The notes below the pieces were generated by a model, which worked only from the letters and a program-made list of their open reading frames with translations, was not told the origin of the DNA and did not search any database. The position numbers and the translations under genes are program-made. Source: Aminivibrio pyruvatiphilus (lineage in GTDB: Bacteria > Synergistota > Synergistia > Synergistales > Aminobacteriaceae). From it: a DNA stretch of 64,000 bases. Positions 34,041-43,147 of this stretch are shown here, in pieces. The stretch spans positions 62,001 to 126,000 of the forward strand of contig NZ_SORI01000001.1 of the NCBI RefSeq assembly GCF_004366815.1, in the 5' to 3' direction. Every line of letters begins with the position of its first letter. Positions within the stretch are counted from its first letter, which is position 1.

Positions 34041-35476
34041 CCCCGGCGAAGTATTCTCCCGTGACGGAGCGGACCGTTCTGGATCTGGCGGCCCTGGTGG
34101 GGAAATCCAACGTGGCGGTGGACATGGAGAAGCGCATCGCCTACTCCTACGACGAAGTGCCCCGGTTCTCCTGGGACCGGGAGTACATCGCCGAGGCGGT
34201 GGTCTTTCCCGAGACCACGGAGCACGTGTCGGCGGTGCTTGAGTACGCGAACAGGAACCGCATCCCCGTGACGCCCAGGGGGGCGGGCACGGGGCTTTCC
34301 GGCGGGGCCGTGCCCTTCGCCGGGGGGATCGTCCTTTCCTTCGAGAAGATGCGGCGGATCCTCGAGCTGGACAAGAAGAACCTCACCATCACCGTGGAAC
34401 CGGGGGTTGTGACCGCGGAGATCACGAAAACCGCCCGGCAGGAGGGTCTGCTCTACGCGGGGGACCCCTGCAGCGGCGACGCTTCCTTCGTGGGCGGCAA
34501 CGTGGCGGAGAACGCCGGGGGCAACAAGGTGGTGAAGTACGGCACCACAGGCAATTCCGTGCTGGCCCTGGAGGCCGTGCTGCCCGACGGCACCGTCACC
34601 TGGTTCGGAGGGAAGCGCAGGAAGGACGCCACGGGATACGACTTCGCCCATCTCATCGTGGGGTCCGAGGGGACCCTGGCGGTGGTGACGAAGATCATCC
34701 TGAAGCTCCTTCCCCTGCCCGGCAAGGTGGTGGATCTCCTGGTCCCCTTCCCGGACGTGGCATCGGCCATCGACTTCGCCCCCCGGATCCAGAGCGAGGG
34801 GAAGGTCATCCCGTCCTCCATCGAGTTCATGGACGGCAAGTCCATCCGGCTGGCGGAGCGGTTCCTCAACACGGTCCTCCCCTATGACGACGCCGGTGCC
34901 CACCTCGTCATCCAGCTCGAGGGCAACGACCCGAACGTGCTGGCGGACGACATGGAGCGCATCGGCGACCTGTGCCTTGCCTCCGGGGCGCTGGAGGTCT
35001 TCGTGGCGGACAACAAGACCACCAGCGACAAGCTCTGGAAGGCCCGGAAGTGCCTTGCGGAGGCCATCATGGCCTTTTATCCCAAGTACAGCCTGGAAGA
35101 CCTGGTTGTGCCCACCAGCGAAATCCCGAAGCTCATGGCGGAGACCACCAGGCTCTGCGGAAAATACGGTATCGAGGAGGCCAACTTCGGTCACGTCGGC
35201 GACGGGAACATGCACGTGAACCTTCTCTTCCCCGAGGAGCGGCCGGACTGGCACGACATCATCGACGCCCTTCTCGACGAGCTTTACGACTTCACCGCCT
35301 CCATCGGCGGGACGCTGAGCGGCGAGCACGGCATCGGCCTCAAGCGGCAGAAGTACATGTGCCGGGTTATGGACGGCGCCCAGATGGAGCTCATCCGGAG
35401 GGTGAAGCTCGCCTTCGACCCCAACGAAATCCTGAACCCGGGCAAGATGATTTCCTGTCCCGGACGAGGGGAATAA
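34037..35476 (+). CDS. FAD-linked 2-hydroxyacid dehydrogenase (GlcD/LctD type)
   Basis: 479 residues. An FAD-binding PCMH domain near the N-terminus holds TPRGAGTGLSGGAVPFAGGIVLSF and GDPCSGDASFVGGNVAENAGGNKVVKYGTT; the C-terminal cap holds NFGHVGDGNMHVNLLF (metal and substrate histidines) and GTLSGEHGIGLKRQKYM. It oxidises a 2-hydroxyacid such as D-lactate, L-lactate or glycolate and passes electrons to the EtfAB pair encoded just upstream. With EtfAB it matches the etfB-etfA-lctD arrangement of confurcating lactate dehydrogenases; a lactate permease or racemase is not nearby. Ends in a strong terminator. Confidence 0.9.
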   Translation: MTPAKYSPVTERTVLDLAALVGKSNVAVDMEKRIAYSYDEVPRFSWDREYIAEAVVFPETTEHVSAVLEYANRNRIPVTPRGAGTGLSGGAVPFAGGIVLSFEKMRRILELDKKNLTITVEPGVVTAEITKTARQEGLLYAGDPCSGDASFVGGNVAENAGGNKVVKYGTTGNSVLALEAVLPDGTVTWFGGKRRKDATGYDFAHLIVGSEGTLAVVTKIILKLLPLPGKVVDLLVPFPDVASAIDFAPRIQSEGKVIPSSIEFMDGKSIRLAERFLNTVLPYDDAGAHLVIQLEGNDPNVLADDMERIGDLCLASGALEVFVADNKTTSDKLWKARKCLAEAIMAFYPKYSLEDLVVPTSEIPKLMAETTRLCGKYGIEEANFGHVGDGNMHVNLLFPEERPDWHDIIDALLDELYDFTASIGGTLSGEHGIGLKRQKYMCRVMDGAQMELIRRVKLAFDPNEILNPGKMISCPGRGE

Positions 35477-35482
35477 GCAAAA

Positions 35483-35510
35483 GAAGGCGCCCCGGAAGCG
35501 GGGCGCCTTC
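35483..35510. terminator. Bidirectional intrinsic terminator
   Basis: Eleven-base-pair stem gaaggcgcccc / ggggcgccttc with a six-base loop; T-rich on the + side (TTCTTCT) and AAAAG-type on the other. Serves the convergent dehydrogenase and SNF2 genes; it nearly abuts the SNF2 stop. Confidence 0.88.
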
Positions 35511-35512
35511 TT

Positions 35513-38500
35513 CTACTCTTCTCCCGTCCGGTCGTCCCGGATGAGGGCCGCCATCTCCTCCAGGGAGATGCGGGCGGCACCTTCGGCCCCCTCCAGGAGG
35601 CTTTCCGCGAGTTCTCTCTTGATCCCGTGAAGGTCCACGATCTTTTCCTCCACCGTGTCCTTCGCCACGATCCTGTACACGGTGACGGGGCGCTCCTGGC
35701 CGATGCGGTGGGCCCGGTCCGAGGCCTGGTCCTCCACGGCGGGGTTCCACCAGGGGTCCATGTGGATCACGTAATCGGCGGCGGTGAGGTTCAGTCCGGT
35801 CCCTCCCGCCCGGAGGCTGATGAGGAAGCATTCCTTTTCTCCCCCCTGGAAGGAGGCGATCTGCCGCTCCCGCTCCCGGGACGGAGTGGAGCCGTCCAGG
35901 TAGGCGTAGGACACTCCGAGCCCGTCGAGGTATTCGCGGATAATGGAGAGATGGTCCACGAACTGGCTGAAGACGAGGCAGCGGTGCCCCCCAGCCCGGA
36001 GTTCTTCCAGGATCTCGCCGAAGGCCTCGAGCCTGGAGGAGGGGAGTCCCGCCTTTTCCGGAAGGACGAGAGAGGGGCTGCAGCAGGCCCTCCGGAGCCT
36101 CATGAGCTCTGCAAGGACCACGAAACGCTTGTCCCGCCCGTCTCCGCCGGACTCGATCTTGCCCGTCGCCTCCCTGCGGACGGCCTCGTAGACCGCCCGC
36201 TCCTCCCGGGTCATCTCCACCCTCAGGACGATCTCCGTCTTGGGAGGAAGCTCGCTGAGCACCTGGTCCTTGGTCCGCCGGAGGAGGAAGGGCCGGACGA
36301 GCTTTTTCAGCCGCGCCGCCGCCCCCTTGTTTCCGTACTTTTCGATGGGCACGGCGAAGCGCCTGGTGAAGCCGTCCAGGGAGCCGAGCAGGCCGGGGTT
36401 GAGAAAGCGGAAGAGGTTCCACAGCTCGCCGAGGTTGTTTTCCACCGGCGTTCCCGTGGTGATGACCCGGAAGTCGCCCCGGAGCTTCATGGCGGCGGCG
36501 GACCGTTTCGTGCCGCTGTTCTTGATGGCCTGGGCCTCGTCCAGGACCACGGTATGCCACCCCACCGACTCGAGGAGGACACCGTCGTGCTGCAGGAGGC
36601 CGTAGCTGGCCGTCACCACGTCGAAGGGGCCCAGCTCCTCCAGGAGCTTCTTCCTGTCGCCGTTCCGGTACTCCTTCACCGACAGGGAGGGAGCGAACCG
36701 GGCCGCCTCGGCCGCCCAGTTCGGACAGACCGACACGGGGGCCACCACCAGGGCGGGGCCGCCGGGAGCGCGGGCAAGGAGGGCGGCGAGGACCTGGACG
36801 GTCTTGCCGAGGCCCATGTCGTCCGCAAGACAGGCCCCGGCGCCCCAGGCGGCGAGCCGGAGCAGCCACCGGTAGCCGTCGGCCTGGTAGTCCCGGAGCT
36901 CTCCCCGGAAGGCGGCGGGAAGGTCCGGATTCAGCCGTTCCGCCTCCGCGGCGAGGGCCAGCCTCCTGTGCCATTCGCCGTCGCCTGAGAAATCCTCCGC
37001 CCCGGATGTGAGCCGTTCCACCAGGGGGGCGGAGAGGGGAGAGAACCGGAGGTCGGTTCCCTTCCAGTCACCGGCGGCGGCAAGATCCCAGAGCCCTCTG
37101 CGGAGTTCCTCGGTGAGGGCAAGAAATTCACCGTTCCCGAGGGGCAGGAAGCGGCTTCCTCCCTCCGAGATCATGCGGCAGGCCTCCCGGAGGGAGACCA
37201 CCGTCTCCTCGTCCACCCGGATTTCCCCGGTCAGGGCGAACCAGTCCTTCACCGACCGGACCGAAGCTCTGACGGACGAGGCGCCGGCCTTTCCCCGGAT
37301 CGACAGCCTGTCTCCCCGGGGCCATTCGATCACGGCCCGGTCACCGAGCTCTCCGGCCTGGAGGAGGAAGTCGAGGCAGAGCTCGGGGGAGTCGAGGATC
37401 CACCGGTAGTCGTCCGTCTGCTCCCCTTCCCCCAGGGCGGGGCAGAGCAGACGGACCTCGTCGGCCCTCCGGATCTCCTCGTCGAGGGAACGGAGCGCTT
37501 TCATCCTCTTTCCCCCGGAAAGGCCGAACACCGCTTTCCCTCCCGTTCCCGGCCTGCCGGCCGGAGTCCCCGGTCCGAGGGGCCGGACGGAAAAGGCGGC
37601 GGTGAAGCCCTCCCCGCCGGGGGCGAGCTGGATGTAGATCCGCTCGTCCGCAGGAACGCCGGGAAGGTTCCCCGGGCCGTCCAGGCCGGAACTCACGGGA
37701 ACGAGAGGCGCCAGGGCCTCGAGGGCCCGGAGGGCCTCCCCTTTCCCTTCGGGGGGAACGGGGATTCCTTTCTCGCCGAGTATCCGGGCTATCTCCAGGT
37801 GCTTTTCCTCGAATACGACGGCACGGATGCGCTCCGGCCCTTCCTCGACCGCCACAAGACCCTGGAAGGGACCCTTGGACGGGTGGGGCGCCATGCGGAG
37901 AAGCACTCCTGAGGGGAGGGTTTCGGTCTCCACCAGGGGAGGCTCGGCCACGATCTCCACCGGCCGGCCGTCGTCAGCCCGGACGACGGCCGGGTGTCCG
38001 GCGAGGGCCTTCAGGATCTTGGCCTGGTCGAACTCGAACCATCGCCTGTAATACCATCCCTCGTATCCGCTCGTCTCCCTGACCGCCCCGGCGGCGGCCG
38101 TGTCCTGGCGGGTTATCCAGTCCTCCCGGACGAGGTCGTTCCGAAGGCGCTTCAGGGCCACGGGCCGTCCCTTGCTCCAGTTGCCCGAGGGCTGCAGGAC
38201 CTGCTCCAGGGGAGTGAAGGAGACGGACCGGATGATTCCGTCGTCATCGCACTCCCAGTCGGCTTCCCAGAGAATTCTCCTGGCCCGCTTTTCCTCCCCG
38301 CCCCCGGTCTCTCCGAGGGCCGACAGTGCGGAGAGGGCCAGCATCCAGTTTTCCCTGCGGGGAAGAATTCCGTGGAGGGGGAGATTCCTGGCGACAGGGT
38401 TTTCCACCGGGAGTCCAAGAATTTCTCCGAGCTCCGTGGCCAGGAGGTGCGTTTTGCCCTTTTCGCGAAGGCCGTCCAGGGCCTTTTCGAAAAGAGGCCG

Positions 38501-39025
38501 GTACTCGTCCAGCCTTTCGGGGGCACTCCAGGTGACGCAGAGGGCCGCGAAAAAAAGAAAGGAGGGAGAATACCCCTGCTTTTCCAGCACCTTGGGGGAA
38601 TAGACGGAGAAGAAGGAGCCGCTCCCCTTTCCCCTGTAGTCGGCGAGAAAACGGAAGAGGGCGTACAGAGAGGAGTAGGGGCTCTTCTCCATTCCTGCCG
38701 AAAGATAGGCCGAGGCCTTTTTGAACTCCCCTCCGGCAAGGAGAAGCAGGGGGTGGAAGACTCCTGAAAAGGTCTCATAGCAGACTTTCCGGGAACGCTG
38801 CTCCTTCCGGAGACGCTTCAGCCCCGTCTCAAAGAGGTCCAGGGCTTCGGCCCGCCTCCCGTCCAGGAAGGCGAGAATTCCCCGGACGCTGAAAACCTCC
38901 GGGGAGAGGATATCCCCGGAGGCCATCTCCGCCGCCGCATCCAGCTTTCCGCCCAGGTACGCCTCCTCTGCAGCCCGGATGCGCAGGTCGTCTCCGGAAA
39001 GGACACTGCCGTTCTGTTCGGTCAC
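35513..39025 (-). CDS. SNF2-family DNA/RNA-dependent ATPase (helicase superfamily 2)
   Basis: 1,170 residues from a GTG at 39025, nine bases after AAGGAG; a GTG two codons earlier sits too close to it, and farther upstream the frame only shadows pdxA. The C-terminal half is a complete SNF2 motor: RDYQADGYRWLLRL, DDMGLGKTVQVLAAL with Walker lysine about 741, DEAQAIKN near 827, FSQFVDHLSIIREYL, SLRAGGTGLNLTAADYVIHMDPWWNPAVEDQASDRAHRIGQ. The first 700 residues lack a recognised domain, though 20-130 looks helical and TPR-like. No SWIM zinc motif was seen. Bacterial members remodel RNA polymerase or nucleoprotein complexes; no phage-defence or restriction neighbours are present here. Confidence 0.9.
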   Translation of the reverse strand: MTEQNGSVLSGDDLRIRAAEEAYLGGKLDAAAEMASGDILSPEVFSVRGILAFLDGRRAEALDLFETGLKRLRKEQRSRKVCYETFSGVFHPLLLLAGGEFKKASAYLSAGMEKSPYSSLYALFRFLADYRGKGSGSFFSVYSPKVLEKQGYSPSFLFFAALCVTWSAPERLDEYRPLFEKALDGLREKGKTHLLATELGEILGLPVENPVARNLPLHGILPRRENWMLALSALSALGETGGGEEKRARRILWEADWECDDDGIIRSVSFTPLEQVLQPSGNWSKGRPVALKRLRNDLVREDWITRQDTAAAGAVRETSGYEGWYYRRWFEFDQAKILKALAGHPAVVRADDGRPVEIVAEPPLVETETLPSGVLLRMAPHPSKGPFQGLVAVEEGPERIRAVVFEEKHLEIARILGEKGIPVPPEGKGEALRALEALAPLVPVSSGLDGPGNLPGVPADERIYIQLAPGGEGFTAAFSVRPLGPGTPAGRPGTGGKAVFGLSGGKRMKALRSLDEEIRRADEVRLLCPALGEGEQTDDYRWILDSPELCLDFLLQAGELGDRAVIEWPRGDRLSIRGKAGASSVRASVRSVKDWFALTGEIRVDEETVVSLREACRMISEGGSRFLPLGNGEFLALTEELRRGLWDLAAAGDWKGTDLRFSPLSAPLVERLTSGAEDFSGDGEWHRRLALAAEAERLNPDLPAAFRGELRDYQADGYRWLLRLAAWGAGACLADDMGLGKTVQVLAALLARAPGGPALVVAPVSVCPNWAAEAARFAPSLSVKEYRNGDRKKLLEELGPFDVVTASYGLLQHDGVLLESVGWHTVVLDEAQAIKNSGTKRSAAAMKLRGDFRVITTGTPVENNLGELWNLFRFLNPGLLGSLDGFTRRFAVPIEKYGNKGAAARLKKLVRPFLLRRTKDQVLSELPPKTEIVLRVEMTREERAVYEAVRREATGKIESGGDGRDKRFVVLAELMRLRRACCSPSLVLPEKAGLPSSRLEAFGEILEELRAGGHRCLVFSQFVDHLSIIREYLDGLGVSYAYLDGSTPSRERERQIASFQGGEKECFLISLRAGGTGLNLTAADYVIHMDPWWNPAVEDQASDRAHRIGQERPVTVYRIVAKDTVEEKIVDLHGIKRELAESLLEGAEGAARISLEEMAALIRDDRTGEE

Positions 39026-39039
39026 CGGCACGGTCTCCT

Positions 39040-40044
39040 TTAAAACGGCCTGTAGAGGGGGGCGATGCGGAAGCAGGCGAGCATGGCTTCCTTCATGCTC
39101 ACCGGGTTGGCTATGCCCTTCCAGGCGATGTCGAAGGCGGTGCCGTGGTCCACGGAGGTCCGGATGAAGGGGAGCCCGAAGGTGACGCTCACCGTCCGGT
39201 AGAAATCGTAGGTCTTGGAGGCGATGTGCCCCTGGTCGTGGTAGAGGGAGACCACTACGTCGTACTTCCCCTGGAGGCCGAAGTAGAATACGCTGTCCGC
39301 CGGGACCGGGCCCACCACGTTGATGCCGCGCTTCCGGGCTTCCTCCACTGCGGGGGCGAGAAAGCGGGCCTCCTCGTCGCCGAAGAGCCCGCCGTCGGAA
39401 GCGTGGGGGTTCAGGGCGGCCAGGGCGATGGTGCCGGCGGGAAGGCCGATGGAGGTCAGGCATTTCGCCGCCGTTTCAATGGAATGGACCACGTCGTCCG
39501 TGGTGAGCCGTTCGATGGCCTGCTTCAGGGAGAGGTGGCGGCTGTGGAAGAGGATGCGGAGCTTGTCCACCAGGAACATGGTGTAGCTCTTCGTCGCGCC
39601 GGACATTTCGGCGAGCATCTCGGTGTGGCCGATGTAGGGCTCCTTCGCCGCCTTGAGGGCTTCCTTGTTGATGGGGGTGGTGGCCACTCCGGCGGCTGCG
39701 CCGGACATGCAGAGCTCCACGGCTTTCCGGATATAGGCCACCGACGCCTTTCCGGCCAGGGCGGACACATGCCCTACCGGGAGGGCTGCCAGGTCCGGGA
39801 CCATGCCGAGATCTATCACGGGAAGGTCGTCCGGGGATCCTGAAATGCCGGAAGGGTCATTCACCCTGCGGAGTTTCGCCGGAAGGCCGAGCTTTCGGCT
39901 CACCGCCTGCAGGACGGAGAGGTCGCCGATGAGGAGGGGAACGCCCTCTTTCCAGACGTCCGGGTCGGCTATGGCCCGGAGGGCGATTTCCGGGCCCACC
40001 CCGGCGGGGTCGCCCATGGGTACTGCGATCACTATAGGTTTCAT
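39040..40044 (-). CDS. pdxA2: 4-phospho-D-threonate/D-erythronate 3-dehydrogenase (PdxA2)
   Basis: 334 residues of the PdxA family: VPMGDPAGVGPEIALRA at the start, TTPINKEALKAAKEPYIGHTEMLAEMSG, ALNPHASDGGLFGDEE, and the metal ligands in GHTE, the TTDDVVHSIE region and SLYHDQGHI, then FGLPFIRTSVDHGTAFDIAWKG. Its neighbour is a DUF1537 kinase in the same operon, five bases upstream, plus a TRAP transporter; that context marks PdxA2, which oxidises and decarboxylates 4-phosphotetronates to dihydroxyacetone phosphate, rather than the vitamin B6 enzyme. A B6 role cannot be ruled out by sequence alone. Confidence 0.88.
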   Translation of the reverse strand: MKPIVIAVPMGDPAGVGPEIALRAIADPDVWKEGVPLLIGDLSVLQAVSRKLGLPAKLRRVNDPSGISGSPDDLPVIDLGMVPDLAALPVGHVSALAGKASVAYIRKAVELCMSGAAAGVATTPINKEALKAAKEPYIGHTEMLAEMSGATKSYTMFLVDKLRILFHSRHLSLKQAIERLTTDDVVHSIETAAKCLTSIGLPAGTIALAALNPHASDGGLFGDEEARFLAPAVEEARKRGINVVGPVPADSVFYFGLQGKYDVVVSLYHDQGHIASKTYDFYRTVSVTFGLPFIRTSVDHGTAFDIAWKGIANPVSMKEAMLACFRIAPLYRPF

Positions 40045-40049
40045 TGCAA

Positions 40050-41258
40050 TCAAGTCCTTTCCTTTCTCAGCCACTGGACGGCCCTGTAGATGCCGTCCTC
40101 CTCGCCGATGAGGCCGCCCTTGGTCACCGCCGCGATTCCGGCGAACTCCCCGTCGAGAATCCGCCCGCCCATCATCAGGGGCTGGATCTCCTCTCCGGGG
40201 GCCAGGGAGGCGGCGCCGGAACCTTCGAAGAACATGGCGGCGGTATCGCCGCCGGAAAGAAGTATACCGCAAATTTTCTTTCCCAGGATACGGAGGGTCT
40301 CCCGCCCGAGATCCGCCAGCACCGCCGCGGTGGCGTTTTCCGAGCCCCGGACGATCTCCGGGGAGGGACGGATCAGCAGGAAATCCGCATGTTCCTGGAG
40401 GTCCGCGAGAAAGGCCCGAAGCCTCGGCAGGGCATTTTCGGTCTGCTCGCCGGGCAGGAGGGTGAACCGGGCACATCGCAGTTTTCCTTCCGTCCAGGCG
40501 ATTTGCCGGGCCGTCTTTTCCGAGGTGCTCCCGATGACTGCGAGGGCGGTTCCGGCCTTTCGCCCGGGGAGCTTGCGGCCCAGGAAGGCGGCGGTGAAGG
40601 GGCCGGGGTCCACGGGGATGATCTCTGCCGCCAGGGAGGCGGCGCCTTCGGCCAGGATCTCGATGTCCTCTCCGGTCATGGCGTCGGCCACCACGACCCT
40701 GGTCCCGTTCGAAACAAGAGCGGAGAGCGCTTCGGTGACGGCTGCGGGACCCAGTTTCACCGTTTCCATGGCGACGAGCCCGCATGAAAACTTCCCGGAG
40801 AAATAGCCGGGAACGTAGCTTGACGACACTGGCCACAGGGGGTCCCGGGCAACTTCGGTCCGCTCGAGGAGGGAGCCGCCGAGGAGATGATATCCTCCCA
40901 CGGTGGTCCGCCCTGAGGCGGGGTAGGCGGGAACCACCAGGGCGAGGGCTCCCGGCCGGGCGGAGAGAAGCTCCGCCGTCTCGTCGCAGAGGTGCCCCCT
41001 CAGGGTGGTGTCGATGCGCTTCCCGATTCCCGCCGAGGGAGGAAGAAGGGAGGCGAACCGGCGGAAAACCTCTTTCGCCTCCCCGGGGGAGCGCCTGCGG
41101 GTGTCGCAGTTGATGACGAGCACGTCCCCGTCCCCGGGGACGGGGACTTCCCCGCCGGGACGGATGATCTGCCGGACGGAAAGCCCCCTGTCCTTCAGAA
41201 GGATGGACTGGACAGACGATCCCGTAAGGTCGTCGCAGAGGGCGGCAAAAGATCTCAT
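40050..41258 (-). CDS. dtnK: Four-carbon acid sugar kinase (DUF1537 family)
   Basis: 402 residues with the two-domain DUF1537 layout: N-terminal CDDLTGSSVQSILL, INCDTRRRSPGEA and KRIDTTLRGHLCDE; C-terminal nucleotide-binding LLSGGDTAAMFF and a final GGLIGEEDGIYRAVQWLR (usually KTGGFG-like). The family phosphorylates D-threonate, L-threonate, D-erythronate or 3-oxo-tetronates at C4. Adjacency to pdxA2 suggests D-threonate or D-erythronate. The symbol is provisional since the substrate is inferred from context. Operon with the TRAP genes, four bases after dctM. Confidence 0.87.
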   Translation of the reverse strand: MRSFAALCDDLTGSSVQSILLKDRGLSVRQIIRPGGEVPVPGDGDVLVINCDTRRRSPGEAKEVFRRFASLLPPSAGIGKRIDTTLRGHLCDETAELLSARPGALALVVPAYPASGRTTVGGYHLLGGSLLERTEVARDPLWPVSSSYVPGYFSGKFSCGLVAMETVKLGPAAVTEALSALVSNGTRVVVADAMTGEDIEILAEGAASLAAEIIPVDPGPFTAAFLGRKLPGRKAGTALAVIGSTSEKTARQIAWTEGKLRCARFTLLPGEQTENALPRLRAFLADLQEHADFLLIRPSPEIVRGSENATAAVLADLGRETLRILGKKICGILLSGGDTAAMFFEGSGAASLAPGEEIQPLMMGGRILDGEFAGIAAVTKGGLIGEEDGIYRAVQWLRKERT

Positions 41259-41262
41259 AATC

Positions 41263-42549
41263 CTATTTCACCAGCCGGATGATCCCCAGGGAAAAGGCCG
41301 GGAAGTTGCTGATGAACATGACGGCGATGATCTCCGCCACAAGGAAGGCGAAAATCTTCCGGGTGATGTCCTCGAGGCGCACGTTGTGGTCCTTCACCAG
41401 GGACACGGCAACGAAGAGGTTCACCGCCATGGGCGGTGTGATCATGCCAACGGAGGTGTTCACCACCATGATGATGCCCAGCATCAGCGGGTTCATGCCG
41501 ATGGACGCCGTGATGGGAAGGAGCAGGGGCGCCATGAGGAGAATGATGGCCTGGGTCTCCAGAAAGATGCCCAGGAAGAGAAGGATCAGGTTGATCAGGG
41601 TGATCAGGACGAAGGGGTTGGAGGAGACGGAGACGATCCAGGCGGCGATCTCCGCCGACACCCTGCTGACGGTGATGAGCCAGGACATGGACTGGGACGT
41701 GGCGATGACGAAAAAGACCACAGACGTGCTGATCCCGGCCTTGATGATCACCGTCCGGATGGTCTTCAGGTCCAGTTCCCTGTAGATGAAAGCGCTGATC
41801 AGAAGGCTGTAGATAACGGCCACGGCGCCGGCCTCGGTGGGGGTGAAGACCCCGCCGTAAATGCCGCCGAGGATGATGAGGGGCATGATGATGGCAAGGA
41901 TTGAATCCTTCACGGCGGCGAAAAGCTGGCCACGGGTGCGGGGTTCCTCCCTGGGGATGTCGAGCCGGGCGGACTGAACGACCACCACCAGGCTGAGCAC
42001 CACCGCCAGGAGGATGCCCGGACCGAAGCCCGCGAGGAAGAGGTCTCCGATGGAGACTCCGGCCACCACGCCGAAGGTGATCATGGGAATGGAGGGCGGA
42101 ATGACCACGCCCAGGGTACCTCCGGCCGCTGCGATTGATGCGGCGAAGGCGGGCGGATAGCCTTTTTTGATCATGGAGGGGACCATGATGCCCCCGATAG
42201 CCGCCACCGTGGCGGGATTCGACCCGCTGATGGCGCCGAAGAAGGCGCTCGCGAGGATGGTGATGAGCCCGAGTCCACCCCTGTAGCCCCCCACCATGGC
42301 CGAAGCAAGCCTGACCAGCCTGCGGGAAATGCCCCCGTGCTCCATGAGCCCTCCGGCGAGCATGAAGAAGGGGATGGCCATGAAGGGAAAGGAATCTGCG
42401 GAGGTGAACATGCGCTGGGCCACCACCGCCGGATTGAGGGGAAGGTTCCCGAAGGTTATTCCGGCGATGGAGGCGAGGCCGATGCTCACCGCCACAGGGA
42501 TGTTCAGAAAGATGAGGATTATGAGGACGGAAAACATGATTGCCGCCAT
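41263..42549 (-). CDS. dctM: TRAP transporter large permease subunit (tetronate operon)
   Basis: 428 residues, about 12 membrane segments. Landmarks: AIPFFMLAGGLMEHGGISRRL, FGAISGSNPATVAAIGGIM, GTLGVVIPPSIPMITFG and MITPPMAVNLFVAVSLV. It shares an operon with dctP, dctQ, the DUF1537 kinase and pdxA2, so it probably imports a tetronate (threonate or erythronate). One base separates it from dctQ. Confidence 0.93.
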   Translation of the reverse strand: MAAIMFSVLIILIFLNIPVAVSIGLASIAGITFGNLPLNPAVVAQRMFTSADSFPFMAIPFFMLAGGLMEHGGISRRLVRLASAMVGGYRGGLGLITILASAFFGAISGSNPATVAAIGGIMVPSMIKKGYPPAFAASIAAAGGTLGVVIPPSIPMITFGVVAGVSIGDLFLAGFGPGILLAVVLSLVVVVQSARLDIPREEPRTRGQLFAAVKDSILAIIMPLIILGGIYGGVFTPTEAGAVAVIYSLLISAFIYRELDLKTIRTVIIKAGISTSVVFFVIATSQSMSWLITVSRVSAEIAAWIVSVSSNPFVLITLINLILLFLGIFLETQAIILLMAPLLLPITASIGMNPLMLGIIMVVNTSVGMITPPMAVNLFVAVSLVKDHNVRLEDITRKIFAFLVAEIIAVMFISNFPAFSLGIIRLVK

Positions 42550-42550
42550 G

Positions 42551-43045
42551 CTATTTCACCTCCGGAGTCCCGGCGGAAGCCCGTATGGCGTCCGCCGTTT
42601 CCCGAAAGGCCTGGAAAGCCCGGAGGGCCACCAGGAACATACCGAGGGGGACGGCGGAATAGGGAATCCACATGGGGATATACAGGGCTGGAGTGGTCTG
42701 CCCCATGAAAATCTGGTGGGCGATGATGTTCCTGTAGTAGTACATGATCATCCCGCAGAAGAAGACAATGATTCCGAGACGGAATCCTTCAAGAAAGAGG
42801 CGGATTTTCACGCTCCGGAACCGGTCGGTGAAAAAGCTGACCCCCACGTGGGCCCCTCTCTTCATGCCGAGTCCGGCCCCGATATAGGCCATGAAGACCA
42901 TGATGTACCGGGCCACCTCCTCTCCCCAGAACATGGGGAAGAGGTTCAGGTACCGGGCGAGGGTGGCGGTGAAGACCACCGCCACCATGAGGGGAAAGAG
43001 CAGAAGAAGAGCGTACTCCTCAAAATTGTCGGCAATTTTTCGCAT
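42551..43045 (-). CDS. dctQ: TRAP transporter small permease subunit (tetronate operon)
   Basis: 164 residues, four helices, with LARYLNLFPMFWGEEVARYIMVFMAYIGAGLGMKRGAHVGVSFF as DctQ core. I chose the ATG at 43045 (MRKIADN) after AGGGGG; an ATG 14 codons upstream lies closer to the hairpin and lacks a site. Coupled to dctM. Confidence 0.9.
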   Translation of the reverse strand: MRKIADNFEEYALLLLFPLMVAVVFTATLARYLNLFPMFWGEEVARYIMVFMAYIGAGLGMKRGAHVGVSFFTDRFRSVKIRLFLEGFRLGIIVFFCGMIMYYYRNIIAHQIFMGQTTPALYIPMWIPYSAVPLGMFLVALRAFQAFRETADAIRASAGTPEVK

Positions 43046-43100
43046 AGCGGACCCCCTGTCAAATAACCTCTCTGGTGCGGGACGCACGAGAGGCCGAAAA

Positions 43101-43131
43101 GCGCGGGGCGTCCCGGAGGAACGCCCCGCGC
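43101..43131 (-). terminator. Intercistronic hairpin after dctP (tetronate operon)
   Basis: Perfect 11-bp stem gcgcggggcgt / acgccccgcgc with a nine-base loop, starting 16 bases downstream of the dctP stop on the - strand. There is no T-run, so it is more likely a stability or partial attenuation hairpin. Confidence 0.6.
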
Positions 43132-43147
43132 AATGCCGCAGGAACGA

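Noticed and set aside
39026-39463. A longer N-terminus for the SNF2 protein
   Set aside because: The extension is antisense-like, rich in Arg/Pro/His and fully inside pdxA2.
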